Source of the DNA: Phycisphaerales bacterium
Lineage (GTDB): Bacteria > Planctomycetota > Phycisphaerae > Tepidisphaerales > Tepidisphaeraceae
Assembly (NCBI GenBank): GCA_020847545.1
Contig: JADLBV010000094.1
Location: 1 to 48,517, forward strand
Direction of reading: 5' to 3'
Length of the DNA: 48,517 nt
In this document: in pieces, positions 9,331-19,600 of the stretch
Layout of the letters: every line of letters begins with the position of its first letter
Numbering within the stretch: the first letter of the stretch is position 1
Translations under genes and position numbers: made by a program
The notes under the pieces: generated by a model
Databases searched by the model: none
What the model saw: the letters and a program-made list of their open reading frames with translations, nothing else
What the model was told of the DNA's origin: nothing

Positions 9331-11403
9331 ATGAACGCTCTGGCCCAATATGTCTGGAGACTCATCCCGGCCAACCCGATCCTGTTGCGGGTCGTCAAAG
9401 CCGGCGGCAAGCGTCGACGTGACCTGATGATCCGAACCGGATATCTGGGGTTATTGATCGCGGTGGTCTTCTTCTCCCTTTTGGCCTCCATCGGCGCGCA
9501 AAATCAGGACCTCTCGCAACTGGCCAAAACCAGCGCATCACTCTTTGAGAAGATGAGCATCCTGCAACTGGCGCTGGTGGCGCTGCTGGCCCCCATTTTC
9601 ACGGCCGGGGCGATCACACAGGAGAAGGACAGCCAGACCTACAACATTCTCCTTTCCACCCCGTTGACCAATGGCCAGATTGTGCTAGGATCCCTCTTTT
9701 CCCGATTGTTTTTCATCATCGCGCTGCTGATCAGCGGCATTCCCATCTTCTCGATCACGCAGATTTTCGGCGGCGTCGCCAACCGCTCAATCCTCCTCTC
9801 ATTCTCCATCGCCGCCGCCACCGCCTTCGTCACCGGCGCGCTCGCCATCGCCCTATTCATGGTCGGCTCGCGACGAACCCTCTTTGGTTTTTATCTCTTC
9901 ATCGTCATCTATGTGGTGGGGTTGTACGGGCTGGATCGGCTGGGGGCCTTTCATCCCGCCGACCTGTATGGTGTGCCGATTCAGACCAGTTGGCTGACCG
10001 GCCTTCACCCCTTTCTGGCGTTGCGCGTGGTCTTGAACGATCCGCAATATCTGCCGCCGCAACTCACCAGCCTGCCGCCGACATTGCGCTTCTGGCCGGT
10101 CGGGTGGTATTTAACCAGCCCGCACACCTTCTACATCGCCTTCATGTTCACCCTGAGCGTGGTTTTGGTGTTGCCTTCGGTCCTCTTTTTGCGGCGGATC
10201 GCCCAATCCACCCTTTCGATTCGATCCTGGATATCACTCAAATTCCGCCTCCCCCACCACGACCGCGCCCGCAAACCCCGGCCGGTCTGGTCCAACCCCA
10301 TCGCCTGGCGCGAAGCACGCACCAAGGCATCGAGCGCCCGCGCCTCGGTCGTGCGTTATGCCTTTATCATCACCGGCCTGATCGGTGCGATGATGCTGGT
10401 CCATCTCTATTCATCCACCCAGCCGGTCAACACGCGCCTCAATCGCACCGGATACGACCCGGTCCAGCATGAAGTGACGATCATCGACAATGACACCCCC
10501 ACCACCTATCGCATTGATGGCAAAACGCTGGTCACGCTGAATTCCAAACCCTATTCACTGGAGGCGGACCACCCGGAATTTCAAGTCGTCTCCTTCACCC
10601 TCGCCAACCCCCGCTCACGCACCCTTTTGACGCTGCAACTGGCCTCGCTTCCCCGGCGGATATCGGCCCCGCAGGCGCGTTCGTTTTTACTGGGGGCGAT
10701 GATGATCGAATTCGCGGCCATTTTGCTGATCGTCACCAATGCCGCCGCCTCCACCGTCACACGCGAAAAGGAGGATGGCACGCTGGACCTGCTGCTGGCC
10801 ACCCCCATCACCAGCCGGTATTACATCTGGGGAAAACTGCGCGGGCTGGTCAGTTTCATCCTCCCGCTGGCGGCGGTGCCGGTGCTGAGCGTGGGGTTGT
10901 TTGTTCTATACGACCTGTGGCGATTTACATTCCAACCTCACACCCGGGCCGATCAATGGATCGTCTTTCCCGAAGCGATTTTGATCCTGCCGGCGATTTT
11001 GATTGTCGTCTCCGCCTTCGCATCCATGGTGGGGATGCACATGTCGCTGCGATGCAGAAAGACCGTTGTGGCGGTGATGGCTTCGGTCGGCATCATGCTG
11101 GGGTTGTGCGGGGCGCTGGGGTGGTGCGGCTTTGTCCTGACCAGCGAGATGCGCGGCGCCAACCCCGTCCAGCTCCTCTTCGCCGGTTTCAGTCCGTTCA
11201 CGCTGCTGTCACTTCTGGTGGACCCCTATCGGCTGGGTGGACGAATCTTCGATCCTGCCGACCCTTCGGCGATGGTCACCGCGCGCATACAACTGCTGGC
11301 GTTTTCGCTGATGGCCTGTGGTGTATATTGCCTGGTGATCTGGCAATTGTACAAATACATGGTTAAAAACTTTGATATGACGATTCGTCGTCAGTCTCGT
11401 TGA
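9331..11403 (+). CDS. ABC-2 type transporter permease, 690 aa
   Basis: Double-length ABC-2 permease. Two sets of about six membrane segments (roughly residues 30-290 and 445-680) are joined by a soluble stretch at about 300-440 that includes an exported beta-rich part. Each half carries the family hallmark near its start: TQEKDSQTYNILLSTPLT in the first and TREKEDGTLDLLLATPIT in the second. The internal repeat shows that two single permeases were fused. It forms the membrane channel for the ATPase gene immediately upstream. The stop codon overlaps a possible TTG start of the next gene, but the next gene more likely begins at 11436. Confidence 0.88.
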   Translation: MNALAQYVWRLIPANPILLRVVKAGGKRRRDLMIRTGYLGLLIAVVFFSLLASIGAQNQDLSQLAKTSASLFEKMSILQLALVALLAPIFTAGAITQEKDSQTYNILLSTPLTNGQIVLGSLFSRLFFIIALLISGIPIFSITQIFGGVANRSILLSFSIAAATAFVTGALAIALFMVGSRRTLFGFYLFIVIYVVGLYGLDRLGAFHPADLYGVPIQTSWLTGLHPFLALRVVLNDPQYLPPQLTSLPPTLRFWPVGWYLTSPHTFYIAFMFTLSVVLVLPSVLFLRRIAQSTLSIRSWISLKFRLPHHDRARKPRPVWSNPIAWREARTKASSARASVVRYAFIITGLIGAMMLVHLYSSTQPVNTRLNRTGYDPVQHEVTIIDNDTPTTYRIDGKTLVTLNSKPYSLEADHPEFQVVSFTLANPRSRTLLTLQLASLPRRISAPQARSFLLGAMMIEFAAILLIVTNAAASTVTREKEDGTLDLLLATPITSRYYIWGKLRGLVSFILPLAAVPVLSVGLFVLYDLWRFTFQPHTRADQWIVFPEAILILPAILIVVSAFASMVGMHMSLRCRKTVVAVMASVGIMLGLCGALGWCGFVLTSEMRGANPVQLLFAGFSPFTLLSLLVDPYRLGGRIFDPADPSAMVTARIQLLAFSLMACGVYCLVIWQLYKYMVKNFDMTIRRQSR

Positions 11404-11435
11404 TTCTTGATACATCAATCGTGGCAGAGGCCCTT

Positions 11436-12299
11436 ATGGATCATTCCTTCTTGTCCAAAATCCCGTTGTTCGCAAAGCTCACGGAAGCTGAACTGGTCGA
11501 GCTGGCCGGGTATTTGCGCCAACAGGACGTTGAGGCGCAACACCCCATCGTCTGGATCGGCGAGGTGGGCACCGAATTTTACATCATCCAGCAGGGTCAG
11601 GCGGCCGTCGTCATTCCCGATGAATCGGGCAACGAAGTCACCTTGAGCGTGCTGGGGCCGGGGCAGTTTTTTGGTGAAATATCACTGATCGACGGGGGCG
11701 TCCGCACCGCCACCGTCCGCACCATCACCCCCGCCACGCTGCTGGTGCTGGGGCGCGATGAATTTCACCAGTTCATCCGCAAACACCCCTCGGCCGCCAT
11801 TCAGATGCTGACCATCCTCGGTCAGCGCCAGCGTGAGACGTTGGACAAACTCCGCGGCATCAAAAACGTCAACCAGGTGGTCGATGAACGCACCCCCGGC
11901 TGGCGTAAAATCTCACTGGTTGTCGCCTCCATGACCGCCTCCGAGGCGTTTATCCTGCTCAACATCGCCTTCTTCGCCTTCTGGATCGTCGCCAATATCC
12001 TCCGCGGAGCAGGAGCCATCGACCCGTTCCCCTTTGGCCTGCTGGGGTTCATCGTCAGCATCGAATCGCTCTTCATCTCGCTGTTCGTCCTCATCAGCCA
12101 GAACCGCGAAGGGGACCGCAACCGCATTCAGGCCGACCAGGATTATCAGGTGAACCGAAAAGCCCATCTAGAGGTGATGGGCCTGCATCAGAAGATGGAC
12201 CGCATTCTTACCAAACTCGCATCGGTGGAATCGGCCGCCGTGGAAAGCAATCCAACCGACACCGCGCCATCGGGCGCTAAACCCCCAACACGCGGCTGA
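11436..12299 (+). CDS. Cyclic-nucleotide-binding domain fused to DUF1003 membrane domain
   Basis: 287 aa. Residues about 5-125 form a CRP/PKA-type cyclic-nucleotide-binding domain. The phosphate-binding cassette is intact (FFGEISLIDGG, then VRTATV): the conserved Gly-Glu and the Arg that holds the cyclic phosphate are present, and Thr follows the Arg as in cAMP binders. Residues about 145-245 are a DUF1003 domain with two membrane helices (start IAFFAFWIVANIL; second near FIVSIESLFISLFVLIS). The C-terminal tail is cytoplasmic and helical. So it probably senses cNMP at the membrane. The ATG at 11436 has an AGAGG site, which decides it over the upstream TTG at 11400. It converges with the amidohydrolase gene, overlapping by 23 bases. 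Confidence 0.85.
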   Translation: MDHSFLSKIPLFAKLTEAELVELAGYLRQQDVEAQHPIVWIGEVGTEFYIIQQGQAAVVIPDESGNEVTLSVLGPGQFFGEISLIDGGVRTATVRTITPATLLVLGRDEFHQFIRKHPSAAIQMLTILGQRQRETLDKLRGIKNVNQVVDERTPGWRKISLVVASMTASEAFILLNIAFFAFWIVANILRGAGAIDPFPFGLLGFIVSIESLFISLFVLISQNREGDRNRIQADQDYQVNRKAHLEVMGLHQKMDRILTKLASVESAAVESNPTDTAPSGAKPPTRG

Positions 12300-13098
12300 G
12301 ATTCCCACCCAGCACCTTTTGCTGATCCTGTTCGCTCAATCCCAATTTCGTGCGGATCGTCTCCATGGCGATCATCGTCTCGCGCTCCTGATTGAATGGA
12401 AAATCCAGCCCGAAAATCATCTGGTCAACCCCCACCTGCGCGATCAGTTCCATGAGCTGCTGCGGACTTAAATACCAGAATCGATTCTGATGCTGCGTAA
12501 AAATGCTGGCCAGCCCCGCGTACAGGCGGTTTTCACCCGGTTTCCATGGCGGCGGCGTATTGTTGAACAACACCGCCAGCGCCTCATTGAAAAAATGATA
12601 CCCCCCAACATGTTCAAGGCTGAATCGCAGCCTGGGAAAACGGTGCGCCACCTCGTCAAAATCCAGCACCCCCATCCCCTTCATCCGATGGGCATGCACC
12701 CCGCTGTGAAATGTCACAAACAACCCCGCCTCCTGCGCTGACTCATACATCGCCAACCCCGCCGGCGACAAAATCTCAAAATCCTGTGATTGGGGATGCA
12801 GCTTTACCCCCTTAAACCCCAACTCCACCACCTCGCGCACCTGTTGACGGGCGGTCTTCTCATCTGGCCGAATCGTCCCAAACCCCACCAGATTTGGCCT
12901 GGATTTCAATTCATCAGCCAACCATCGATTGGGATTCCCCTCATGTTCCCCCCATTGATGCGGAAATGGCGCAAAACAAACCGCCCGCCCGATCCCGCAA
13001 GCATCCAGCAACTGCAGCAGCCGATCAATCGTCCCCCGCGGCATCAACCACTCAGGCCCCACATGGGCATGGTGTGCAAATACTCCCTTGTCACGCAT
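12277..13098 (-). CDS. Amidohydrolase-2 family metal-dependent hydrolase
   Basis: TIM-barrel amidohydrolase (COG2159 type), 273 aa. It has the N-terminal HAHVG metal motif (residues about 10-14), FHSGVH and LEHVGG histidine motifs on later strands, and FGLDFP near the C-terminus supplying the usual Asp. Family members hydrolyse or decarboxylate small organic acids; the substrate here is unknown. A GTG (13101) sits directly before the ATG chosen. It is the last gene of a minus-strand run (cyclase, SH3 protein, M48 peptidase, this gene), with about 20 bases to the peptidase stop. It overlaps the 3' end of the convergent DUF1003 gene. Confidence 0.85.
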   Translation of the reverse strand: MRDKGVFAHHAHVGPEWLMPRGTIDRLLQLLDACGIGRAVCFAPFPHQWGEHEGNPNRWLADELKSRPNLVGFGTIRPDEKTARQQVREVVELGFKGVKLHPQSQDFEILSPAGLAMYESAQEAGLFVTFHSGVHAHRMKGMGVLDFDEVAHRFPRLRFSLEHVGGYHFFNEALAVLFNNTPPPWKPGENRLYAGLASIFTQHQNRFWYLSPQQLMELIAQVGVDQMIFGLDFPFNQERETMIAMETIRTKLGLSEQDQQKVLGGNLSRVLGV

Positions 13099-13118
13099 CA
13101 CGATTCACTCATCACGTT

Positions 13119-13988
13119 CTATTTCTTCATATTTGCCGCAAACCGCTCGGCCAGTATCTGCCCCGAAGCACGATTGGCAGGCAACTGCGAAATCGCCTGT
13201 TGCACCTTGGCGACGCGCTCGGGTGAACTGGGGTGGGTCTTGACCGACTGATGAAGCTCGGCCGACCGTTGCAAAAATTGGAGATAGCATTTGGGGTCAT
13301 ACCCCGCCATCGCCATGTAGACCACACCCTTTTCATCGGCCGCCAGCTCATCCTCCTGACTGAACTGCTGGCCGACAATATCCACCACGCCATCGGCCAG
13401 CGCGTTGAACGCCAATTGCTCCTGCGCGTTGTCGGATACGCCCGAACTGAGCGCCTTGATCGCACCCGATGCCGTGCCTGATTTTTTCACCGCCTCCAAC
13501 CCATGTTGCAGGCTCACGTGGGCGATTTCATGACCCAAAACGCCGGCCAATTCGGCCTCATTTTTAAGATGAGCCAATGCCCCGCGCGTGATCATCACAT
13601 ATCCACCCGGCCCGGAGCAGGCCTCAATCTCACTTGAATTCAACACCCCAAAGACATAATCAAAGTCCGGCCGATCCGAATAGGTGGCGACCGTAATGCC
13701 AACCAGATTGACATACTGGTTCAACGGCACAGTGGCATCAAATCCGAACGTGTTGGTCGCCGCCACCGCCACCGACTGGCCCAGGGCAAGCTCCTGTTCG
13801 GGGGTGACCGTCTGTGCGTCGATCATCATCCCAAGCCCGCCGATCACACCGCCGGTCTGGCCACCGACGGCATTGCCGATGTCGGTGACGCATCCGCCCA
13901 TATTGAACGGAACCGTAGCCGCCAGGCCGGCCATCGCCAAAATCGTTCCACTGCCCAACAGACCGAGTTTTCGTAGTTTCTTTTTCAT
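13119..13988 (-). CDS. M48-family metallopeptidase, probable lipoprotein
   Basis: 289 aa. The zinc motif HEIAH is at about 153-157, and a downstream glutamate in DELAADEKG is the probable third ligand, as in M48 (BepA/YggG/Oma1-like) peptidases. The N-terminus has lysines, a hydrophobic run and NMGGC, a plausible lipobox with Cys33, so the enzyme is likely tethered in the periplasm. The usual job of this family is quality control of envelope proteins. A longer frame runs upstream through the SH3 gene, but the ATG at 13988 fits the signal sequence and the 8-base gap after the SH3 gene stop. No TPR domain follows the catalytic part, unlike BepA. Confidence 0.9.
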   Translation of the reverse strand: MKKKLRKLGLLGSGTILAMAGLAATVPFNMGGCVTDIGNAVGGQTGGVIGGLGMMIDAQTVTPEQELALGQSVAVAATNTFGFDATVPLNQYVNLVGITVATYSDRPDFDYVFGVLNSSEIEACSGPGGYVMITRGALAHLKNEAELAGVLGHEIAHVSLQHGLEAVKKSGTASGAIKALSSGVSDNAQEQLAFNALADGVVDIVGQQFSQEDELAADEKGVVYMAMAGYDPKCYLQFLQRSAELHQSVKTHPSSPERVAKVQQAISQLPANRASGQILAERFAANMKK

Positions 13989-13996
13989 GATGAAAC

Positions 13997-14524
13997 CTAT
14001 TTTGTAACCTGTGCCTCGCCGACCTTGCCCGCCTTTTGGAACGCCCGAAGCTGTTCGGGCGTCAGGCTGTTGCGAATCTCCACCATCTTGTTGGCATAGG
14101 CCGGGTTGAGATTTTTGGAAGTCGCATATGCTTCTGCCTCCGCCAGCAGTCCCTTGCCCGCCAACGCGGCCGACGGCGCATCCGCATCCCCACCGCCCGA
14201 ACCAAGCATGTCCAACGCGCTGTCCTCCACCGGCTTGGGAGAGAGCGCCGTCCCCATGCAATAGCCGGTGTAGGTCTTTCCTTCCTTATCCGTGAACTGC
14301 ACCTTCACCCAGCCGGAAGCATCTTCGGAGAGGATTTGCAATTTCGCCCCCTTGGGCACGCGGACAACCACCTTGCCCAATGAGGACATCTCCTCGCGGA
14401 TCGGCACGCTGGCCGTCTGCACATAGACCGTTTCGGCCGCCGCCGCGATGCAGATGAACGCCATCAGCGTCACCACCGCCGTTCGTATCGGGCGGGTTTT
14501 GATCCATTGTCCAAGCCGGTTCAT
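13997..14524 (-). CDS. Secreted SH3-domain protein, 175 aa
   Basis: An N-terminal signal peptide (residues about 1-30) is followed by a bacterial SH3 domain (about 31-90, with VPIRE, LGKVVVRVPKG and GWVKVQF). An Ala/Gly-rich linker and a helical tail come next (LTPEQLRAFQKAGKVGE). Bacterial SH3 domains bind cell-wall or protein ligands, so a periplasmic partner role for the M48 peptidase encoded next is plausible. The ATG at 14524 follows a GGGAG ribosome site and lies 16 bases after the cyclase stop; the frame upstream of it is part of the cyclase gene. Sure about the domain, unsure about the role. Confidence 0.85.
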   Translation of the reverse strand: MNRLGQWIKTRPIRTAVVTLMAFICIAAAAETVYVQTASVPIREEMSSLGKVVVRVPKGAKLQILSEDASGWVKVQFTDKEGKTYTGYCMGTALSPKPVEDSALDMLGSGGGDADAPSAALAGKGLLAEAEAYATSKNLNPAYANKMVEIRNSLTPEQLRAFQKAGKVGEAQVTK

Positions 14525-14540
14525 AATTTGACTCCCGCGA

Positions 14541-16589
14541 TTATTTGTCCTTGGCCACATACACCCCATCCCAATCGGGTGGCGGCGGCTCCTTGTGGAA
14601 TTTTGAAATGCGCGCCAGCAGCGTCGCCGATGGCCCATCATCCGCAAATTGTTGCAGCAACTCAAGTAAAATCTTTTCGGCCGAATCCCATTGCCGCTGT
14701 TGATATAAGACAAACGCCGATTGATATCGTTGGGCCAAATCGCGTAATTTGGCCTCGCCGGCCCCCTCATCCATCAATTCAAAGACCGCCATCGGCTGCA
14801 ATTTCCCCTTCACCCGCAACACATCCAACTGCCGCATCAGGAATTGGCCTTGAACCTGCCTGGCCGTACTCTCGGCCAGCATGATCCGCGTGCCGTAAAA
14901 CTTGTTGGCCCCCTCCAGTCTGCTGCCCAGGTTCACCGAATCGCCCAGAACGGTGTAGTTGAATTTTCGGCTCGACCCCATGTTCCCCACCGACATCGGC
15001 CCGGTGTTGACGCCGATGCGCGTAACCATTTTGCCCGCCCCCATTTGCCGCAATTGGTCCTGAATGGCCTCCTCCCGGCGTTTCATCCCCAACGCCGCCC
15101 GACAGGCCCGCACGGCATGGTCATCCTGCAACACCGGGGCACTCCAAAAACTCATGATCGCGTCGCCGACGTACTTATCCAACGTCCCATCGTGCTCGAT
15201 CACCACCGAGGACATCTCATCGAGATAAAAATTCAACAGTGCGCTTAGTTTTTCGACACTCAATGTCTCGCTGAGGTCGGTGAAGCCGGCGATGTCGGTA
15301 AACATCACCGTCATTTCCCGACGTTCGCCACCCAATTTGAGACTGTCCGGATTACGGGCGATCTGGGCCGCCACGGTTGGAGAGACATATTGCCCCAAAG
15401 CCTTCAAAACCACTCGGCGTTGACGGTCTTCGGTCAAATAGCTCCAAGCAAACGCCCCGATCGTCGCCAAAATCACCCCCATCAACGGGGCGGCCAAGGG
15501 CAACCAGACGATCTGAGAACCCCGAAACAACAGCAAACCCGTCGCCGACAACACGACAATCGCCACCACTCCCCATAAGAGCTTGATTGATACGCGCTTG
15601 GGGATCATCCCCCCCAATGACGCCAACAGGCACGCCGCCAGACCGATCAGGCCGGTTGATCCCGGCCCAAGCGGGCGGACGAACTGGCCATGCAGCAAAT
15701 TTTCGATGGCGGTCGCATGAACCTCCGTCCCGGGATAAATATCCGACAATGGCGAGGCTTTCAGGTCATACCCCCCCGCCGTGATCACCCCGATCAGGAC
15801 AATTTTGTCCTTAAACGTCTCCGGTGGAATGTCCTTCGGCCCTGGTTTGCCTTTACGCGCGCGCAAGGCCGACCCCACCACATCCACCGCCGACAGATAG
15901 CGGAATGTCCCCTTGGGGGTTTTCTCCGATTGCGTAGGACCATAATAATGGAGCAAAAACGGTCCGGCCGGCTGGTCCACCGGATGTCCCGTCGCGGCCG
16001 ATGCCATCGCCACCGCGAAGCTCGGTTTACCCTCAACTAGCGGCCAATAGGTTCGGATCACCGAATCATTGGAAGCGTTGGCCGCCCCAAAGATCGGATC
16101 GGGAATGGGCGGCGCGAAATTCCCCCATTTCCCATCGCGCACAACGGAAGCATAAATCACCGGCGCGGTCGACTTGGCCACCTGGGCGGCAAAATCCTCA
16201 TCATCGGGCGCCTCCTGCACATAACGGCTTTTTTCCGTAAACAGCAGGTCGATGCCGACCGCCTTCGCCCCGCAATGGCTGACATATTGAGCGATCAAAC
16301 CCCAATAGACCCTCGGCCAAGGCCAGCCATAGTCCATCAGGTCGCTCATCTCCTTGGTGCTGCGGTCATCCACCGCCACGATCACGATGTCCCCATCCAC
16401 CCTGCTTTGCGGCGAGCGCAGGGTGTACATCGAATCGTACAGCACGTTGTCCAGCTTTTTGAGCGGGATTGAAACGCCGGGTGTATATCGCAATCCCATC
16501 AGGACCGCGATTGCCACCGCCGCGACCACGACCGCCGACAGGATTTTCCGCGCCGGGGAATGTGAACTGATACGTAGCGGGATTCGCAT
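14541..16589 (-). CDS. CHASE2-domain adenylate cyclase
   Basis: 682 aa. One membrane helix (about 16-34), an extracytoplasmic CHASE2 sensor (about 40-290, with VIVAVDDRS and GIDLLF), three membrane helices (about 300-390), then a class III cyclase domain (about 420-600). Both metal aspartates are present (FTDIAGFT and YVGDAIMSF). The purine-selecting Lys (LDKYVGD) and Thr (NYTVLGD) indicate ATP rather than GTP. The transition-state Asn and Arg are intact (NLGSRLE). It should therefore make cAMP in response to an unknown envelope signal. A short TPR-like tail follows. First gene of the operon with the SH3 protein, peptidase and amidohydrolase. A cNMP-binding protein is encoded 2 kb away. Confidence 0.92.
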   Translation of the reverse strand: MRIPLRISSHSPARKILSAVVVAAVAIAVLMGLRYTPGVSIPLKKLDNVLYDSMYTLRSPQSRVDGDIVIVAVDDRSTKEMSDLMDYGWPWPRVYWGLIAQYVSHCGAKAVGIDLLFTEKSRYVQEAPDDEDFAAQVAKSTAPVIYASVVRDGKWGNFAPPIPDPIFGAANASNDSVIRTYWPLVEGKPSFAVAMASAATGHPVDQPAGPFLLHYYGPTQSEKTPKGTFRYLSAVDVVGSALRARKGKPGPKDIPPETFKDKIVLIGVITAGGYDLKASPLSDIYPGTEVHATAIENLLHGQFVRPLGPGSTGLIGLAACLLASLGGMIPKRVSIKLLWGVVAIVVLSATGLLLFRGSQIVWLPLAAPLMGVILATIGAFAWSYLTEDRQRRVVLKALGQYVSPTVAAQIARNPDSLKLGGERREMTVMFTDIAGFTDLSETLSVEKLSALLNFYLDEMSSVVIEHDGTLDKYVGDAIMSFWSAPVLQDDHAVRACRAALGMKRREEAIQDQLRQMGAGKMVTRIGVNTGPMSVGNMGSSRKFNYTVLGDSVNLGSRLEGANKFYGTRIMLAESTARQVQGQFLMRQLDVLRVKGKLQPMAVFELMDEGAGEAKLRDLAQRYQSAFVLYQQRQWDSAEKILLELLQQFADDGPSATLLARISKFHKEPPPPDWDGVYVAKDK

Positions 16590-16630
16590 GATATCCAGTT
16601 TACTTCAATTCCCACCGGAGTCATTCTCGC

Positions 16631-19600
16631 TCAACTGCAACCCATCGAGTTTCCACAATTGAGGCACTTGTAGCAGGTTCCGCTGCGGACGGTGATGCTG
16701 CCGCAAACATCGCACGCTGGGGCATCCGCCTGCATTTCCGAACCCTGCTGGCTGAGCGGATCGGCAACGATCGTCAGCCGCAAATTGGGGGCGGATTGAG
16801 CCGATTCGGCCGGCACATTTTGCGATGAACCACCCGCGGCATCCAATTGTTGCTGCAATCCTGAACCATAATCAAACGGCTTGGCGGTATCCGGCTCCAG
16901 TCGCGGGCCGTGGCCGTTGCCGCTTTTGTCGGCCGGCTCGGCGGCGGCCGGCGGATTAGGGTTTGATGAACCCTTGCCCTTGTCCCGTTTGGGGGCGTTG
17001 GTGGCGCGATAGCCGGGGATGAATTCCATCGCCAGCCAGCGGAAGATGTAATCGACCAGGCTCTTGGCGATGGGGATTTCCGGGTTGCGGGTCATGCCGC
17101 TGGGTTCAAAGCGCACATGCTCAAACTTGCGCACCAGCGATTCCACCGGCACACCATATTGCAGGCTGACCGAGACCAGCGTGGCGATGGCGTCCATCAG
17201 GCCGCCGATGGTGGAGCCTTCCTTGGCCATGGTGATGAAGACCTCGCCGGGCTGGCCATCTTCGTACAAACCGGCCGTCAGGTATCCTTCGTGACCGGCC
17301 ACATCAAACTTGTGCGTGATGGCGTTGCGCGTGTCGGGCAGCCGACGGCGCAGCGGGCGTTCGACGATCCGTTCGACGATCCGTTCGATGACGCGGGTGT
17401 GGGCCGGCTCGATGTTGTCGGCCGTCACCGCGGCCACCGCCTTGGCGGTGTCGGATGCCAGTTCGGCCTTGGCCGCCGCGACGTTCTGTTCATCATCATC
17501 TTCCGCCGAATCCAACTCCTGATCGCTTTTGACATTCAACGGCTGGCTGAGCTTGCTGCCGTCGCGATAAAGCGCGTTGGCCTTCAATCCAAGCTGCCAA
17601 CTGAGCCAGTAGGACTGTTTGATCTGGTCCACATCCGCTTCGTTGGGCAGGTTGATCGTCTTGGAGATCGCCCCGCTGATGAACGGCTGGGCGGCGGCCA
17701 TCATGCGAATGTGACCCTCGACCGCGATAAATCGCCGGCCGTGCTTGCCGCATTTGTTGGCACAATCAAAGACCGGCAGATGCTCGGCCTTGAGATGGGG
17801 CGCCCCTTCGATGGTTCCCCGGCCGCAGATGACATCGTTGGCTTCGTTGATCTGGCGATTGTTGAAACCCAGCCGTTTGAGCAGGTTGAACGATGGGGAC
17901 TGCCATTCGGCCGAATCAATCCCCAGTCGCTGGAGCGTTTGCTCCCCGATCGACCATGCGCTGAAGGCAAACCCGATCTCAAACACGCCCGGCAGGGATT
18001 GCTCGATTTTGGCCAGCTCATCCTCCGAAAAGCCCGCGCGTTTGAGGTTCTCCCAATTGATGTGTGGGGCATCGTGCAGCGACAGCGTACCCATGACATA
18101 TTTGAGAATGTCGTGGATTTCGTTGCTGGAATAGGCCAGATTGACCAGCGCCGGCCGCAATGATTGGTTGGCGATTTTGAAATATCCGCCGCCGGCCAGT
18201 TTCTTGAATTTGACCAGTGCGAAATCCGGCTCGACGCCCGTGGTGTCGCAATCCATCAACAGGCCGATGGTGCCGGTGGGGGCGATGACGGTGGTCTGCG
18301 CGTTGCGGAATCCGTGCCGTTCGCCCAGTGCCAGCGCCCGATCCCAGCATTCCTGCGCGGCCCGCAGCATCTGCGGACTGGCCAGCGCCTCGCCGGGGGC
18401 GAATTGCGGCAGGTCGATGCCGACCGGACGAATATCCAGCGATTCGTATTCGCCGTGGCTCTTGCGGGCATCGGCGTTGTGGGCCGCATCATAGGCCGCA
18501 CGACGGTGGTTGCGCATCACCCGCAGCATGTCGGCCTTGTTTGGCTCATAACCGGGGAACGCGCCCAGTTCGCAGGCCATTTCGGCGCTGGCGGCGTAGC
18601 TTTCGCCGGTCAAAATCGCGGTGATCGCGGCACAGATCGCACGTCCCTTGTCGCTGTCATATGGAATGCCGGCCTGCATCAACATCGCCCCCAGGTTGGC
18701 ATATCCCAACCCCAGGGTGCGATAGCGATAACTGAGACGGGCGATTTCCTCCGAGGGGAAACTGGCCATCAGCACCGAAACTTCCAGCACCATCGTCCAG
18801 AGCCGCGTCGCATGCTTGAACGCCTCGATGTCGAAGGTGCGCGTCTCGGCGTCGAAGAACGTCATGACATTGAGCGATGCGAGATTGCACGCGGTGTCAT
18901 CCAGGAACATGTATTCCGAGCAGTTGTGAACGGTCAGCCCGTTGGCGACAAACGAATGCGTCACCGGCTCGGTCAGGTCAAACACCTGCTGGCGGCCCAA
19001 TGAATCCAATCCCGCCACGCGGTCCCAATTGCCATCGTGTTCCGGCCGGGAAATCGCGTAGCTGATGGCGTCGGCGAGCTGTTCGTGCTTTTTGCCCGAC
19101 AGCAGACCGACGTATTTGGCAAAAGAGCGGAGACTGCCTGAGTCGATACGCAGGCCGTGGCGCGGTGTTTCCGCGTTGCCGCAATGCTTTCGCGGCCCGG
19201 GCAAATTCACCCGGCGACCAGGCAGTTCTCCGCTGGCGTTGGCTCCGCCATCGCCATATGAAATCAATGCGCTTTGCACCCCGAATCCCAGCAGCAACAT
19301 CTGCACATCCTGCAAAAGCGATGCGCTGTCGCACACCAGTTCCAGCGTGCCGTTGTGGATGCGGCCATCGGCCGTGAAGAGCGCCCGCAGCAGATGCCGC
19401 TGGGCGGCCAGGCCGGCCGTGAACGCATCGTCGCTCAGCCGTCGCTGGCCGGCGTCGTTGCGGACATAGGCCTTCAACCGGCTCATCAGCCGACGGTTGG
19501 TCAACGTGACGGTCAGCGTGTTGCCCGATTCCAATTCATCGCAGTCGCTGTTGTCCACCATCAATTGGTTGACGTAATCATCGGCGTAGCTGCGGGCGCC

